The notes: generated by a model from the sequence alone, not told the origin. A stretch of 64,000 nucleotides of DNA from Kineosporia corallincola (GCF_018499875.1 NZ_JAHBAY010000016.1:62001-126000), one strand, 5' to 3'. Counted from the stretch's first letter, positions 35,280 to 44,372 are shown. Made by a program: numbers and translations.

Positions 35280-36278
35280 ATGAGTGAACGACTTGCTGCT
35301 CATCGCGATCGCCGCGCCGGTCCGGTGCTGACGAGCGGGACGCGGGACTTCGACGCCTTCGCCGGCCACTGGGACTCGGTGATGGGCGAGGACTACCGGC
35401 TGGCCCGGTTCACCTCCGCCACCGTCGCCGGCTTCCGCGGCGCCTTCCCGATCGCCCGGGTGCACGACGTCGCGATCAGTTCCATCACCGACGCGCCGGC
35501 CTTCACCACCGCGCGGGCCCCCGAGGCGAGCGCCGACAAGGCGCGCCTGTGGATCGTCCGCAAGGGCGCCTGGACGCTGCGTGACCGGCGGGGCCGCACC
35601 CGCACGGTGCGGGCCGGGCAGTTCCTGCTGCACCACGGCCCGCTGGCGGGATTCGAGTCCGAGCCGCACAGCGCGTCCCTGCACCTGACGGTGCCCGCCG
35701 GCTCACTCGGCCTCCCGGTGCTGGCCGGCCCGGCCGCCACCGCCGAGATCCGGCTGGTGGCAGCGCATGCCGAGATGATCCGCCGGACGGGCGCGGGCCT
35801 GGGCGCCGCCGGGGTGCGCGCGGCGCGGGACACCCTGCTGGAGCTGATCCGGTCCGTGCCCGGCGGGCGTTTCGACGACGCGGAGCCCCTGCTGGAGCCC
35901 GCCCTGGTCACGGCGGCCAAGCAACTGGCGGAGACCCGGCTGGCCGATCCCGGTCTGTCACCCGCGATGCTGGCCCGGGAGCTCAGCGTCTCGGTGCGCA
36001 CGCTCCAGCGTGCCTTCGCCGGCACCGGTGAGGGCGTGGCGGCGTATCTGCGCGAACAGCGGCTGGAGCGGGCCCGCCACGAGATGCACTCCGGCCGGCT
36101 GAGTCTGGCGCAGATCGCCGCCCGCTGGCAGTTCGCCGACGGCAGCCATCTGACGCGGGTGTTCAAGCAGCGCTACGGCTACGCGCCCGGCCGGTCACGA
36201 TCGGTCACGGGCGGTTCGCCCGTGACCGACCCGGTGAGCAGCCCGGTGAGCAGCCCGGTGAGCAGCCTGGGTCAGTAG
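35280..36278 (+). CDS. AraC-family regulator (AraC-binding-like domain plus HTH)
   Basis: A 332-residue regulator. Residues 20-180 resemble the AraC_binding_2 ligand domain (FDAFAGHWDSVMG, then DKARLWIVRKGAW). The two HTH motifs are near residues 225-310 (MLARELSVSVRTLQRAF and IAARWQFADGSHLTRVFKQRYG). The last ~25 residues (Gly/Ser/Val/Pro repeats) lie beyond the normal AraC end and are encoded by a hairpin plus tandem 12-mers. The ATG at 35280 has only a weak ribosome-binding site. It converges on the GH43 genes, with stops overlapping by 7 bp; regulation of them is possible but unproven. Confidence 0.88.
   Translation: MSERLAAHRDRRAGPVLTSGTRDFDAFAGHWDSVMGEDYRLARFTSATVAGFRGAFPIARVHDVAISSITDAPAFTTARAPEASADKARLWIVRKGAWTLRDRRGRTRTVRAGQFLLHHGPLAGFESEPHSASLHLTVPAGSLGLPVLAGPAATAEIRLVAAHAEMIRRTGAGLGAAGVRAARDTLLELIRSVPGGRFDDAEPLLEPALVTAAKQLAETRLADPGLSPAMLARELSVSVRTLQRAFAGTGEGVAAYLREQRLERARHEMHSGRLSLAQIAARWQFADGSHLTRVFKQRYGYAPGRSRSVTGGSPVTDPVSSPVSSPVSSLGQ
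36202..36228 (+). terminator. Perfect 12-bp hairpin inside the 3' end of the AraC gene
   Basis: CGGTCACGGGCG (36202-36213) pairs perfectly with 36217-36228 around GTT. It lies before the present stop codon at 36276, as if the original stop had been lost and the reading frame ran into its own terminator. Confidence 0.65.
36231..36266 (+). repeat. Three tandem copies of CCGGTGAGCAGC
   Basis: Three perfect 12-bp units encode the Pro-Val-Ser-Ser repeats at the end of the AraC regulator, directly after the hairpin. Confidence 0.9.
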
Positions 36279-37660
36279 CCGATCCGGAAGGTCGCGTCCT
36301 GCCGGTCGGTCGCCGCGGAAGCGCTGCTCAGGGCATCGATCCGGAGCACGAACCCGGAGTGCCGGATGTAGTGCGTGGACACGTTGTGCGAGCGGAACGA
36401 CGTCCAGGTGCTGTCGGCCAGGCCCGCCGTGCGGTGGAACGTCGCGTCACCCGCGAACAGGCTGGTGCCGTCGTTCGCGGCCAGCACCAGGCTGTAGTCG
36501 GAGTGCCGCAGGTAGTGGTTCGCGATGTTGACCGACTGGAACGAGATGCCGGAGGAGTCGGCGAGGCCGGGCACCAGCCGCCACTGCGAGTCCTGGTAGG
36601 GGTCGAAGGGATACGGGTCGATGCGCCCGACGTAGGAGGCGTGCCGGATCAGCTGGTCGGGATAGTTGTACGACTTGATCCGGTTCCAGGTGGGGGCGCC
36701 CCAGCGGCTCAGCAGGTTCGACTGCTCGGTCGCCGTGATAGCCGCGATGGTGGGATGTTTCGCGTTCAGCGGCTGGGTGTACTGCGCCTTGGTCAGCGGG
36801 GTCCAGGCGTCCAGGCCGATGTTGCCCGACCGCCACACGTACAGCTCGCCGTTGTTCGGTGAGTAGGAGTCACCCCACAGCCACCACTCGTTGCGGTCGT
36901 TGGCCTTCACCACGATCGGCGCCTCGATCCCGCCGTTGACGACGCCCGCGGTGTAGGTGCCGCTGTCGAAGCTGCGCGGGTTCAGGGTGGACGATCGGGC
37001 GCCGTAGAGCTTCCCGTCCACGAAACTCTTGTAGTAGAGGTAGTTCACGCCGTTGTGGACGTGGGTGGTGGCGTCGAGCACGTTGAACCCGGGGTCGAAG
37101 AACAGCTGGGACGCCCCGACGGTGACGAAGTCGGTGGTGTAGTTGACGTAGAAGGCGTCGCGGCCGTTCGCGTTGGCCGAGTAGATGATGCCGTACTGGC
37201 CGCGCGAGGCGTCCCAGAACGCCTCGGGCGCCCAGGTGTGGGTGTTCATCGTGTGCAGGCGCAGCCGCCGGTAGCCGGTGAAGCTGCGCAGGTCGGCGGA
37301 GTCCCAGCAGTGGACGTACTGGTTGGGCTGGGTGAAGTCGGTGCCGGTCAGGTCGGTGGCCAGCACCACGAACGTGCCGTCCTGCTTGCGCAGCAGGTAG
37401 GGGTCGCGCAGCCCGCCGGTGCCGGCGGTGGGGGTGACCACGGGGTTGTTCTGGTTCAGCGGCGTCCATTCCAGCCCGTCGGAGCTGACGGCCAGGTGAA
37501 GGCCGTAGTTGTCGGCCACTTTCGAGGGCGACTCGGTGAAGTAGCCCATGACGAAGCCGGCGTAGGTGGCCGCGGAGGCGGTCAGGGCGGGGCCCGCCGT
37601 CACCAGGCCGGCGGCGGTGGCCAGCCCGGAGGTGAGAAGGGCACGTCGGGACAGGGGCAT
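36272..37660 (-). CDS. Secreted GH43-type arabinosidase/arabinanase with AbfB (CBM42) domain
   Basis: A 462-residue exported glycosidase. The N-terminus MPLSRRALLTSGLATAAG has a twin-arginine motif, suggesting Tat export of a folded enzyme. The catalytic five-blade propeller (about 35-310) shows GGLRDPYLLR, HTWAPEAFWD and GGIEAPIVVK, the positions of GH43-like acidic residues. The last ~135 residues are an AbfB beta-trefoil (HYLRHSDYSLVLAAND, HYIRHSGFVLRID), which binds arabinofuranose side chains. ATG 37660 has AGGAGAG upstream and lies 2 bp after the preceding GH43 stop, so the two are co-transcribed. Substrate is probably arabinan or arabinoxylan. Confidence 0.9.
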   Translation of the reverse strand: MPLSRRALLTSGLATAAGLVTAGPALTASAATYAGFVMGYFTESPSKVADNYGLHLAVSSDGLEWTPLNQNNPVVTPTAGTGGLRDPYLLRKQDGTFVVLATDLTGTDFTQPNQYVHCWDSADLRSFTGYRRLRLHTMNTHTWAPEAFWDASRGQYGIIYSANANGRDAFYVNYTTDFVTVGASQLFFDPGFNVLDATTHVHNGVNYLYYKSFVDGKLYGARSSTLNPRSFDSGTYTAGVVNGGIEAPIVVKANDRNEWWLWGDSYSPNNGELYVWRSGNIGLDAWTPLTKAQYTQPLNAKHPTIAAITATEQSNLLSRWGAPTWNRIKSYNYPDQLIRHASYVGRIDPYPFDPYQDSQWRLVPGLADSSGISFQSVNIANHYLRHSDYSLVLAANDGTSLFAGDATFHRTAGLADSTWTSFRSHNVSTHYIRHSGFVLRIDALSSASAATDRQDATFRIGY

Positions 37661-37662
37661 GA

Positions 37663-39138
37663 TCACTCTCCTGAGGGTGCGGTCAGGGTGACGCCGAGCC
37701 GGGCCGGCGTGCCGAAGTTCGGTGTGCCGTCGGCGTTCCAGGTGAACTTCTGGGCGCGGGTGGAGCGGTTCATGTCGCAGCCGCCGGAGGCGGAGTCGTT
37801 GGCGTGGTACACGATCCAGTCCTCGGTGCCGTCGGGGCTCCTGAAGAAGCCGTTGTGGCCCGGGGCGTACACGCCGTTGGTGTCGCTGCGCTGGAACACC
37901 GGCGTCGGCTTCTTGGTCCAGTGCGCCGGGTTCAGCGGGTCGGTGCCGGTGAGGGTGAGCAGGCCCAGCTTGTAGTCCGGCCCCCAGCAGGCCGACGCCG
38001 AGTAGACCACCATCACCTTTCCGTTGTGGTACAGCGGTTCCGGGCCCTCGTTGACGGCGCCGGTCTGCTGTTCCCACGACAGGGTCGGCGAGCTGAACCG
38101 CACCCGGGAGCCGGTCGGTGTCCACGGGTTGGTGAGTCGCTGGATGAAGTTGCTCTGCCCGGCGCCGTCACCGCCGTAGGTGCCCATCAGGTACAGCTTG
38201 CCGCCGACGGTGAGAACACTGGCGTCCAGCGCCCATTCGCTGCCCAGGTCGGCCTTGAAGGTGTAGGGGCCCATCGGGTCGGTGCCGCTGGACTCCAGCA
38301 CGTGCAGACGCTGGGTGGGGTTGTAGTCGGTGACGTTCTGCCCGGCCGTGTAGTAGAGGTACCAGTGCCCGTTGATCAGGTGGAACTCCGGCGCCCACAT
38401 GTTGCAGCAGCCGTTGGCCCGCCCGGCCAGGTCGAACACCACCTGGTCGGTGGCGGTGGCCAGGCCGGCCAGGGTGTCGGCCCGGCGCATGGTGACGGTC
38501 GAGTTCCAGGTGGTGGTGGCCAGGTAGTAGTAACCGTTGTGGTACTGGAGCCACGGGTCCGGCCCGTTGCGCTTGACCGGGTTGTTGAAAGTGCCTGCCG
38601 CGGCCGGGGTCGGCACCAGCAGCCACTGCTGGTTCGCGCCGTCCAGGTCCTGGTACTGCGAGATCCTGCCGCCGTCGGCGGTGGTCCACTCCCAGGCCTC
38701 CAGGGCCTTGCCGCTGTTGCGGTTGATCAGCCTGACGTGGCCGTCGGCCGAGTCGGCCAGCCGGAACTGCTGACGCGCGTCGTTGCGGTCGGCGTTCTGC
38801 ACCAGCTGCACGCCGTCGGCGGCGGTGGGCAGGTCGAGAACCTTTCCGCTGTGCGCCGACCGGAGGCGGTACCAGCCGCCGCCGGAGTCCAGGAACGTCC
38901 ACTGCTGCCAGGCGCCGTCGTTGCGGGAGTACTGGTTGATCGCGGCACCGTCGGCGGTCGCCAGCTCGTACACGTCCAGGGCCTTGGCGCTGTTGCGGTT
39001 GATCAGCACGTAGGCGGTGTCGGTGCGCACGGTCGCGGCGGCGGCGGGGAGGGTGGTCAGTATCGCCCCGGCCAGGGCCAGCACGGCCACCAGCACAGCT
39101 GTCAGGAGGGTCTTCGGGGGCACGGCGAAGGGATTCAT
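37663..39138 (-). CDS. Secreted GH43 glycosidase with N-terminal ricin-type lectin domain
   Basis: A 491-residue exported enzyme. A Sec signal peptide (LLTAVLVAVLALAGAILTTLP to AAAA) precedes a ~130-residue ricin-B/CBM13-like domain with repeated ALDV/VLDL and QQW/QQF motifs. The GH43 catalytic propeller follows: NNPVKRNGPDPWLQYHNGYYY with the base Asp, MWAPEFHLINGHWYLYYTA, and EGPEPLYHNGKV. GH43 enzymes of this layout are arabinofuranosidases or arabinanases. ATG 39138 has GAAGGA upstream. It is the first gene of the two-gene operon and is preceded by LacI-type palindromes. Confidence 0.92.
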   Translation of the reverse strand: MNPFAVPPKTLLTAVLVAVLALAGAILTTLPAAAATVRTDTAYVLINRNSAKALDVYELATADGAAINQYSRNDGAWQQWTFLDSGGGWYRLRSAHSGKVLDLPTAADGVQLVQNADRNDARQQFRLADSADGHVRLINRNSGKALEAWEWTTADGGRISQYQDLDGANQQWLLVPTPAAAGTFNNPVKRNGPDPWLQYHNGYYYLATTTWNSTVTMRRADTLAGLATATDQVVFDLAGRANGCCNMWAPEFHLINGHWYLYYTAGQNVTDYNPTQRLHVLESSGTDPMGPYTFKADLGSEWALDASVLTVGGKLYLMGTYGGDGAGQSNFIQRLTNPWTPTGSRVRFSSPTLSWEQQTGAVNEGPEPLYHNGKVMVVYSASACWGPDYKLGLLTLTGTDPLNPAHWTKKPTPVFQRSDTNGVYAPGHNGFFRSPDGTEDWIVYHANDSASGGCDMNRSTRAQKFTWNADGTPNFGTPARLGVTLTAPSGE

Positions 39139-39278
39139 GGCGGGTCCTTCGGGTAGAGCGACGATCACGGACGGCATCGCCGGGCTGGTCGGCCCGGGGC
39201 GGCATCCGTGGACGCTGGATCCGGAGCGGTCATGGTGTCAGGGGGATGAACTACGCATTACGGACCACGAACTCGTGG

Positions 39279-39294
39279 ATGTTCCCGTTAACAC
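39279..39294. promoter_or_regulatory. LacI-type operator half-matched site
   Basis: ATGTTCCCGTTAACAC has TGTT and AACA arms around CG, like the better site 97 bp to the right. It lies about 140 bp upstream of the GH43 start. Confidence 0.4.
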
Positions 39295-39375
39295 CCGGCG
39301 GAAATCAAGGGGTGGACGTCAAGCAGAAAGCCAGGTAAGAAGCGCGTTTTGGCAGGCCAGCGCGGGATTCTGGGG

Positions 39376-39391
39376 ATGTTAACGTGAACAT
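39376..39391. promoter_or_regulatory. LacI-type palindromic operator
   Basis: ATGTTAACGTGAACAT is a near-perfect 16-bp palindrome with a central CG, the form bound by LacI-family sugar regulators. It sits between the GH43 operon and the MFS gene. No lacI gene is in the window. Confidence 0.55.
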
Positions 39392-39600
39392 CACGCATGG
39401 CGCCGTCGCTCAGCGGTCACGAGTGCGGGCCCGCCGGTGGCCGGTCGGCGGCCGGTCGGTGGCCGGTGCCGGACGCTGCGGATGCGGTAGAACTCTTGGG
39501 GTACGGGCCGGGGACGTCTTCGTCGCCGTCACGTGCGTGGGGGCGAAGGAGGGTGCCGGGGGAACGGCCGCCGGCTCCTCGCAGAAAGAAGTGCCCTCCC

Positions 39601-40899
39601 GTGAGCACCACCCGGGCCTGGCTGGTCTGGTCGATCGGACTGCTCGGCTACGTCCTCGCCATCGCCAGTCGTTCGTCCCTGTCCGCCGTCGCCGTCGAGA
39701 CCTCCGACCGGTTCGGCATCGCCGCGGCCACCCTGTCCACCTTCGCGGTGCTCCAACTGGGGGTGTACGCCTTCATGCAGCTGCCGGTCGGGCTGATCCT
39801 CGACCGGGCCGGGCCCCGCCTGGTGCTCACCGTGGGCCTGCTGGTGATGGCCTGCGGTCAGGCGCTGCTGGCGACCACCGAGAGCGTGCCGGGGGCCTTC
39901 GCCGCCCGGGTGCTGGTGGGGCTGGGGGACGCGTCGATCTTCGTCTCCGTGGTCCGGCTGGTGATCGCCTGGTTCCCGCCGCGCAGTGCGCCGCTGCTGA
40001 CCCAGGTGACGGGTGTGGTGGCGCAGGGCGGGCAGATCATCAGCGTGGTGCCGTTCCTGGCCCTGGTGCACGCCCGCGGGTGGACGCCCGCCTTCCTCAC
40101 GCTCTCGGCCTGCCTGATGCTCGTGGCCGTCGCGGTGGCCCTGACGGTCCGCAACCAGCCCGCCGACCGGCCGCCGCCCGACATCCCCGCCGCCCAGGGC
40201 GTCCGTGCGCAGGTTCTGGAGGTCTGGCGTCACCCCGGCACCCGGCTGGGGTTCTGGACCCACTTCGTCACCCCGCTGGGCGGCAACGTCTTCGCCCTGC
40301 TCTGGGGTTTCCCCTACCTGACCTCGGGGGAGGGACTCGCCGACGGCCGGGCGCAGGCGCTGCTGACGCTGTACGTGATCGCGAACGGCGTGTTCGGCAT
40401 CGTGATCGGGCGTTTCGCCGGGCGTCATCCGTTGCGTCGTTCGTGGGTGGTGCTGGCGGTGGTCGCGCTCCAGGCGCTGGCCCTGCTGTCGGTGGTGCTG
40501 CGGCCCGGGACGGCGCCGCTGTGGCAGCTGGTCGTGCTGGTGATCTGCCTGGGCGCCGGCGGCCCGGGATCCCTCGTCGGCCTGGACTTCGCCCGCACCT
40601 CCAACCCGCCGCACCTGATCAGCAGCGCCACCGGGATCGCCAACAGCGCCGGGTTCCTCGCCTCGCTGCTGGCCCTGCTGATGATCGGTGTGCTGCTGGA
40701 CCTCCAGGGCGCCGGCACCCCCGCGACCTACGACCTGCACGCCTTCCGCACCGCGTTCTGTAGCTGGTACCTGCTCTGGCTGGCCGGGGTGGCCGGGGTG
40801 CTGCACAACCGGCGCAGGCTGCGGAAAATGATGGCGGAGAGCGGTATTCACGTGCCGCCGCTGCGTGAGGTGATGGGGCGGTACACCCGGGCCCGGTGA
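39601..40899 (+). CDS. Major facilitator superfamily transporter
   Basis: A 432-residue inner-membrane protein with about 12 hydrophobic helices. The MFS loop motif G-x-L-x-D-R-x-G is seen in LPVGLILDRAGPRLVL near residue 65. The second half starts after the loop DRPPPDIPAAQG. It resembles the nitrate/sugar-phosphate-like MFS group with unknown substrate. GTG 39601 begins where the first helix pattern starts; the ribosome-binding site is weak. Nearby GH43 enzymes suggest sugar uptake, but sequence alone does not show this. Confidence 0.87.
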   Translation: MSTTRAWLVWSIGLLGYVLAIASRSSLSAVAVETSDRFGIAAATLSTFAVLQLGVYAFMQLPVGLILDRAGPRLVLTVGLLVMACGQALLATTESVPGAFAARVLVGLGDASIFVSVVRLVIAWFPPRSAPLLTQVTGVVAQGGQIISVVPFLALVHARGWTPAFLTLSACLMLVAVAVALTVRNQPADRPPPDIPAAQGVRAQVLEVWRHPGTRLGFWTHFVTPLGGNVFALLWGFPYLTSGEGLADGRAQALLTLYVIANGVFGIVIGRFAGRHPLRRSWVVLAVVALQALALLSVVLRPGTAPLWQLVVLVICLGAGGPGSLVGLDFARTSNPPHLISSATGIANSAGFLASLLALLMIGVLLDLQGAGTPATYDLHAFRTAFCSWYLLWLAGVAGVLHNRRRLRKMMAESGIHVPPLREVMGRYTRAR

Positions 40900-41034
40900 G
40901 CGCCCAGGTCCGCGGACCGTCCCGGAAATACCGCATCCGGTGGATTCCGGAGCCTCCCGCTCCTGATGGGATCGGGATGCGCGGCGGTGCGCCCGCCGCA
41001 GAATGGGATCCGAGAGCGGGGACGAGGTGTGCGC

Positions 41035-41697
41035 ATGCGGGTGGCCGGACGCCGGGAGGCGGACGTACTGGTGGTCGCGTCGGAACCGGGCACGCGCGCC
41101 TGCACCGCGACCGACCTGCGGCTGGGGGGATACCGGGTGACCCTGGCCGCGAGCGGTGACGACGCGGTGCGGGTGCTCGGCGAGCGGAACGTGAACCTGA
41201 TCGTGGTCGATGTCGAGACCGAGGGGCTCGGGGCCCTGGCCCCGCGGACGTTCGCCGATCGTCCACCCGTGCTCTGCCTCACCGGGTGCGACGGCCTGAT
41301 CGACCTGATCCCGGTGCTCGGCACCCGGGTCGAGGACTACGTGACCAAGCCCTGCCGCGCCGCGGAACTGCTGGCCCGCGTCCAGGTCGCGCTCCGCGGC
41401 AGCCAGGACCACACGCTCCGGTCGGGAGACCTGCTCGTCGACGACTCCACCAGCGCCGCCTGGCGGGCCGGCCGGGCCCTGGACGTCACCCCGGCCGAGT
41501 TCCGCCTGCTGCGCTTCCTCGTGCTCAACGCCGGGCAGGTGCTGTCCAAGGACCAGCTGGCCTGGCACGTCTGGGGCGAGGTGCGCGAGGGCAACACGGT
41601 GGAGCGGCTGGTGTCCCGGCTGCGCACCAAGGTGGACGCCGTGCCGCCCGCCGTGATCCGCACGCACCGGGGATTCGGGTACCGGCTGGCCACCTGA
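41035..41697 (+). CDS. Orphan OmpR-family response regulator
   Basis: A 220-residue regulator. The receiver part (1-115) has VLVVASEPGTR in place of the usual acidic pair, a candidate phospho-acceptor Asp in LIVVDVETEG, and the conserved Lys in YVTKPC. The C-terminal winged helix (about 125-220) has LDVTPAEFRLLRFLV and IRTHRGFGYRLAT. ATG 41035 follows GAGG at 7 nt; GTG 41029 is possible. No histidine kinase is adjacent. The incomplete acidic pocket suggests weak or phosphorylation-independent control. It precedes the P450 operon by 88 bp. Confidence 0.87.
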   Translation: MRVAGRREADVLVVASEPGTRACTATDLRLGGYRVTLAASGDDAVRVLGERNVNLIVVDVETEGLGALAPRTFADRPPVLCLTGCDGLIDLIPVLGTRVEDYVTKPCRAAELLARVQVALRGSQDHTLRSGDLLVDDSTSAAWRAGRALDVTPAEFRLLRFLVLNAGQVLSKDQLAWHVWGEVREGNTVERLVSRLRTKVDAVPPAVIRTHRGFGYRLAT

Positions 41698-41733
41698 GGA
41701 CGCCGGGCTGTCCGGTTCGTGTCAGGAAACCCT

Positions 41734-41747
41734 GGTCCCCTGGGACC
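41734..41747. promoter_or_regulatory. 14-bp palindrome upstream of the P450 operon
   Basis: GGTCCCCTGGGACC has perfect 6-bp arms and lies about 40 bp before the P450 start codon. It could be an operator; no binder is known. Confidence 0.35.
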
Positions 41748-41785
41748 TCCGACCTGGTGACCGATCACAGCACGGAGGAGTCCCC

Positions 41786-43003
41786 ATGACGTCGCACGTC
41801 GTCCTGCCCGAGTACCCCGCCGAACGGGATGCCGGCTGCCCGTTCGCCCCGGCCGCCGCGATCCGCGAGATGACCCGGGACCACCCGATCGGCAAGGTCC
41901 GCATCTGGGACGGCAGCACCCCCTGGTTCATCACCCGGCACGCCGACCAGCGGGCCCTGCTGAACGACCCCCGCCTGAGCATCGACGAGACCCGGGCCGG
42001 CTACCCGCACATGACCCGGGCCCGCGCCGCCTCGGCCCCGCACCACCCGAAGCTGATCACCAACACCGACCCACCCGAGCACACCCGCCTGCGGCGCTCC
42101 GTCAACACGCCGTTCCTGGTGAAGAAGGTCGAGGGCCTGCGCCCTCGCATCCAGGAGGTCCTCGACGGGCTGGTCGACGACCTGCTCGCCGGGCCCCGCC
42201 CGGCCGACCTGGTGCAGACCGTCGGCCTGCCGGTGCCCACCCTCGTCATCACCGAGATCCTCGGCGCCCCCTACGCCGACCACCAGCTGTTCCAGGACAC
42301 CAGCCACATCCTGATCAGCCACGACACCACCCCCGAGCAGGCGGCCGCCGCCGGGCAGCGGATCGGCGCCTACCTGGGCGACCTGCTCGACGCCAAGATC
42401 GCGGACCCGGGTGACGACGTGGTGTCCGCGATGGGCGCCCGCGTGGTGGCCGGCGAGATGACCCGCCCCGAGGCGATCAACATGGCCAACGCCATCCTGA
42501 TCGCCGGGCACGAGACCAGCGCCAGCATGATCTCCCTGGGAACCCTGGCGCTGCTGCGCAACCCGGACCAGCTCGGCCTGCTGCGCGAGAACAGCCACGA
42601 CGCGAAGTTCGTGGCCAACGCGGTCGAGGAGATCCTGCGCTACCTGACCATCGTGCACACCGGCGTGCGCCGCATCGCCGTCGAGGACATCGACCTGCAC
42701 GGCGTCACCGTCCGGGCCGGTGACGGGATCGTGTTCGACCTGTCCGGAGCCAACTGGGACGAGAACGCCTTCCCCGAGCCGGATCGCCTCGACCTGACCC
42801 GCCCGGCCCGCCTGCACCACGCCTTCGGCTACGGCGTGCACCAGTGCCTCGGGCAGTCCCTGGCCCGGGTCGAGCTCCAGGTCGCCTACTCGACCCTGTA
42901 CCGGCGCATCCCCACCCTCGCGCTCGCCGTCCCGTTCGAGGACGTCCCGTTCGCCATGGAGGGCGTCGCCTACGGCCTCAAGTCCCTGCCCGTCACCTGG
43001 TGA
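41786..43003 (+). CDS. Cytochrome P450 (CYP105-like)
   Basis: A 405-residue soluble bacterial P450 monooxygenase. The I-helix LIAGHETSASM contains Thr244 for O2 activation, EEILRYL is the K-helix ExxR, and FGYGVHQCLGQSLA holds the heme ligand Cys354. The sequence style (N-terminal PFAPAAAIREM, TNTDPPEHTRLRRSV) resembles CYP105 and neighbours, which hydroxylate terpenes, macrolides or xenobiotics. ATG 41786 has GGAGGAG. It is the first gene of an operon with its own ferredoxin and ferredoxin reductase, a complete class I electron chain. Confidence 0.95.
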   Translation: MTSHVVLPEYPAERDAGCPFAPAAAIREMTRDHPIGKVRIWDGSTPWFITRHADQRALLNDPRLSIDETRAGYPHMTRARAASAPHHPKLITNTDPPEHTRLRRSVNTPFLVKKVEGLRPRIQEVLDGLVDDLLAGPRPADLVQTVGLPVPTLVITEILGAPYADHQLFQDTSHILISHDTTPEQAAAAGQRIGAYLGDLLDAKIADPGDDVVSAMGARVVAGEMTRPEAINMANAILIAGHETSASMISLGTLALLRNPDQLGLLRENSHDAKFVANAVEEILRYLTIVHTGVRRIAVEDIDLHGVTVRAGDGIVFDLSGANWDENAFPEPDRLDLTRPARLHHAFGYGVHQCLGQSLARVELQVAYSTLYRRIPTLALAVPFEDVPFAMEGVAYGLKSLPVTW

Positions 43004-43014
43004 AGGAGGCATCC

Positions 43015-43212
43015 GTGCGAGTCGAGTTCGACGAACCCCGGTGCGTCGCCGCGGGGCAGTGCGCCCTGGTCGCGCCTGACCTCTTCGACCAGCGTGAGGA
43101 CGACGGGGTCGCGGTCGTGCTGGAGGCCGAGCCTTCCCGGGAGCAGCACGACGAGGCCCGGGAGGCCGCGGCGGTCTGCCCGGCCGCCGCCATCCGCCTG
43201 GTGGAGGAGTGA
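43015..43212 (+). CDS. [3Fe-4S] ferredoxin, P450 partner
   Basis: A 65-residue ferredoxin. Cys10, Cys16 and Cys55 (the last in VCPAAAI) are ligands; the second position of the usual CxxCxxC set is Ala, which fits a 3Fe-4S cluster. This is the SoyB-like type that donates electrons to bacterial P450s. GTG 43015 has a perfect AAGGAGG. The stop overlaps the GTG of the reductase gene. Confidence 0.93.
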   Translation: MRVEFDEPRCVAAGQCALVAPDLFDQREDDGVAVVLEAEPSREQHDEAREAAAVCPAAAIRLVEE

Positions 43213-44372
43213 GAAGGGTGGTCGTGGTGGGGGCCTCGGCCGCCGGCCTGGCGGCGGCCGAGACCCTCCGTCGTGAGGGGTACCGCGGGACGATCACGCT
43301 GGTCGGCGAGGAGGTGGACCCGCCCTACGACCGGCCGCCGCTGTCCAAGCAGGTGCTCTCCGCCACCTGGGAGAGCGACCGGCTCGCCCTGCGCACCCTG
43401 GACCAGATCACCGCCCTGGCCCTGGACCTGCGCCTCGGCGTGCGGGCCGTCGGCCTGGACACCGGCACCGGCGCCGGCACCGTGCGGCTGGGAGACGGCA
43501 CCGATGTCCCCTACGACGGCCTGATCATCGCAACCGGGGTGCGCCCGCGCCACCTGCCCGGCGCCCCGGCCCACGTCCTGCGCACCCTGCACGACGCCCT
43601 GCGACTGCGCGCGACCCTGGAGCCGGGCAGACGCCTGGCGGTGGTCGGTGCCGGATTCCTCGGCGCCGAATGTGCTTCCGTGGCAAGGCAACTCGGCTGC
43701 GATGTGGTTCTGCTCGAACCCGCCCCGGTGCCGCTCGCCCACGCCGTGGGGGAGGACGTCGGTCGCCTGCTCTCCCGGGTCCATGCCGAGCACGGCGTCG
43801 ACCTGCGCACGGGCGCCACGGCGCGGGCGGTGACCGGGGAGGGCGTCTGCCTGGAGGGAGGGGAGCTCGTGCCGGCCGACGAGGTGCTGGTGGCCGTCGG
43901 CTCGGTCCCCAACACCGAATGGCTCGACGGCAGTGGGCTTCCGGTGGCGGACGGCCTGGTCTGCGACGAGTTCAGCGCGGCGGCACCCGGCGTGTACGGA
44001 GCCGGTGACGTGGCCCGCTGGCACAACCCGCGGTTCGGCGTGTCGATGCGGATCGAGCACCGCACGAACGCCGCCGAGCAGGGGATGGCCGCCGCCCGCA
44101 ACCTGCTGCACCCGGATGCCCGGAAGCCCTTCGCCCCGCTGCCCTACTTCTGGTCGGACCAGTACGACATGAAGATCCAGGCCCACGGCTACCTGCGCGG
44201 TCACGACGAGACCAGGATCGTCGAAGGCAGCCTGCCGGAGCGGAGATTCGTCGCCGCCTACCGCACCGGCGACCGCCTCACCGGCGTCCTGGCCGTCGGC
44301 GTCCCCCCGAAACTCCTGCGCCCGTGGCGCGCGGCCGTCGCCGGCGCCACCCTCTGGAAGGACATCGCATGA
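43209..44372 (+). CDS. NAD(P)H-dependent FAD ferredoxin reductase
   Basis: A 387-residue flavoprotein. The FAD motif VVVGASAAGLAAAETLR is near the start, the NAD(P) motif LAVVGAGFLGAECASVA near residue 145, and the second FAD motif GVYGAGDVARW near 265. The C-terminal reductase domain (LPYFWSDQYDMKIQ) is typical of putidaredoxin-reductase-like enzymes. It transfers electrons from NAD(P)H to the upstream ferredoxin. Both ends overlap its neighbours by 4 bp (GTGA and ATGA). Confidence 0.94.
   Translation: MRRVVVVGASAAGLAAAETLRREGYRGTITLVGEEVDPPYDRPPLSKQVLSATWESDRLALRTLDQITALALDLRLGVRAVGLDTGTGAGTVRLGDGTDVPYDGLIIATGVRPRHLPGAPAHVLRTLHDALRLRATLEPGRRLAVVGAGFLGAECASVARQLGCDVVLLEPAPVPLAHAVGEDVGRLLSRVHAEHGVDLRTGATARAVTGEGVCLEGGELVPADEVLVAVGSVPNTEWLDGSGLPVADGLVCDEFSAAAPGVYGAGDVARWHNPRFGVSMRIEHRTNAAEQGMAAARNLLHPDARKPFAPLPYFWSDQYDMKIQAHGYLRGHDETRIVEGSLPERRFVAAYRTGDRLTGVLAVGVPPKLLRPWRAAVAGATLWKDIA

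Larger units (their letters stand above)
39139..39600. other. 462-bp intergenic region between GH43 operon and MFS gene
   Basis: No plausible gene was found. The left part is the GH43 operon leader and promoter area, with two palindromic operator-like sites. The right part (39400-39500) has GGCCGGTCGG-type short repeats in front of the MFS gene. Confidence 0.6.
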
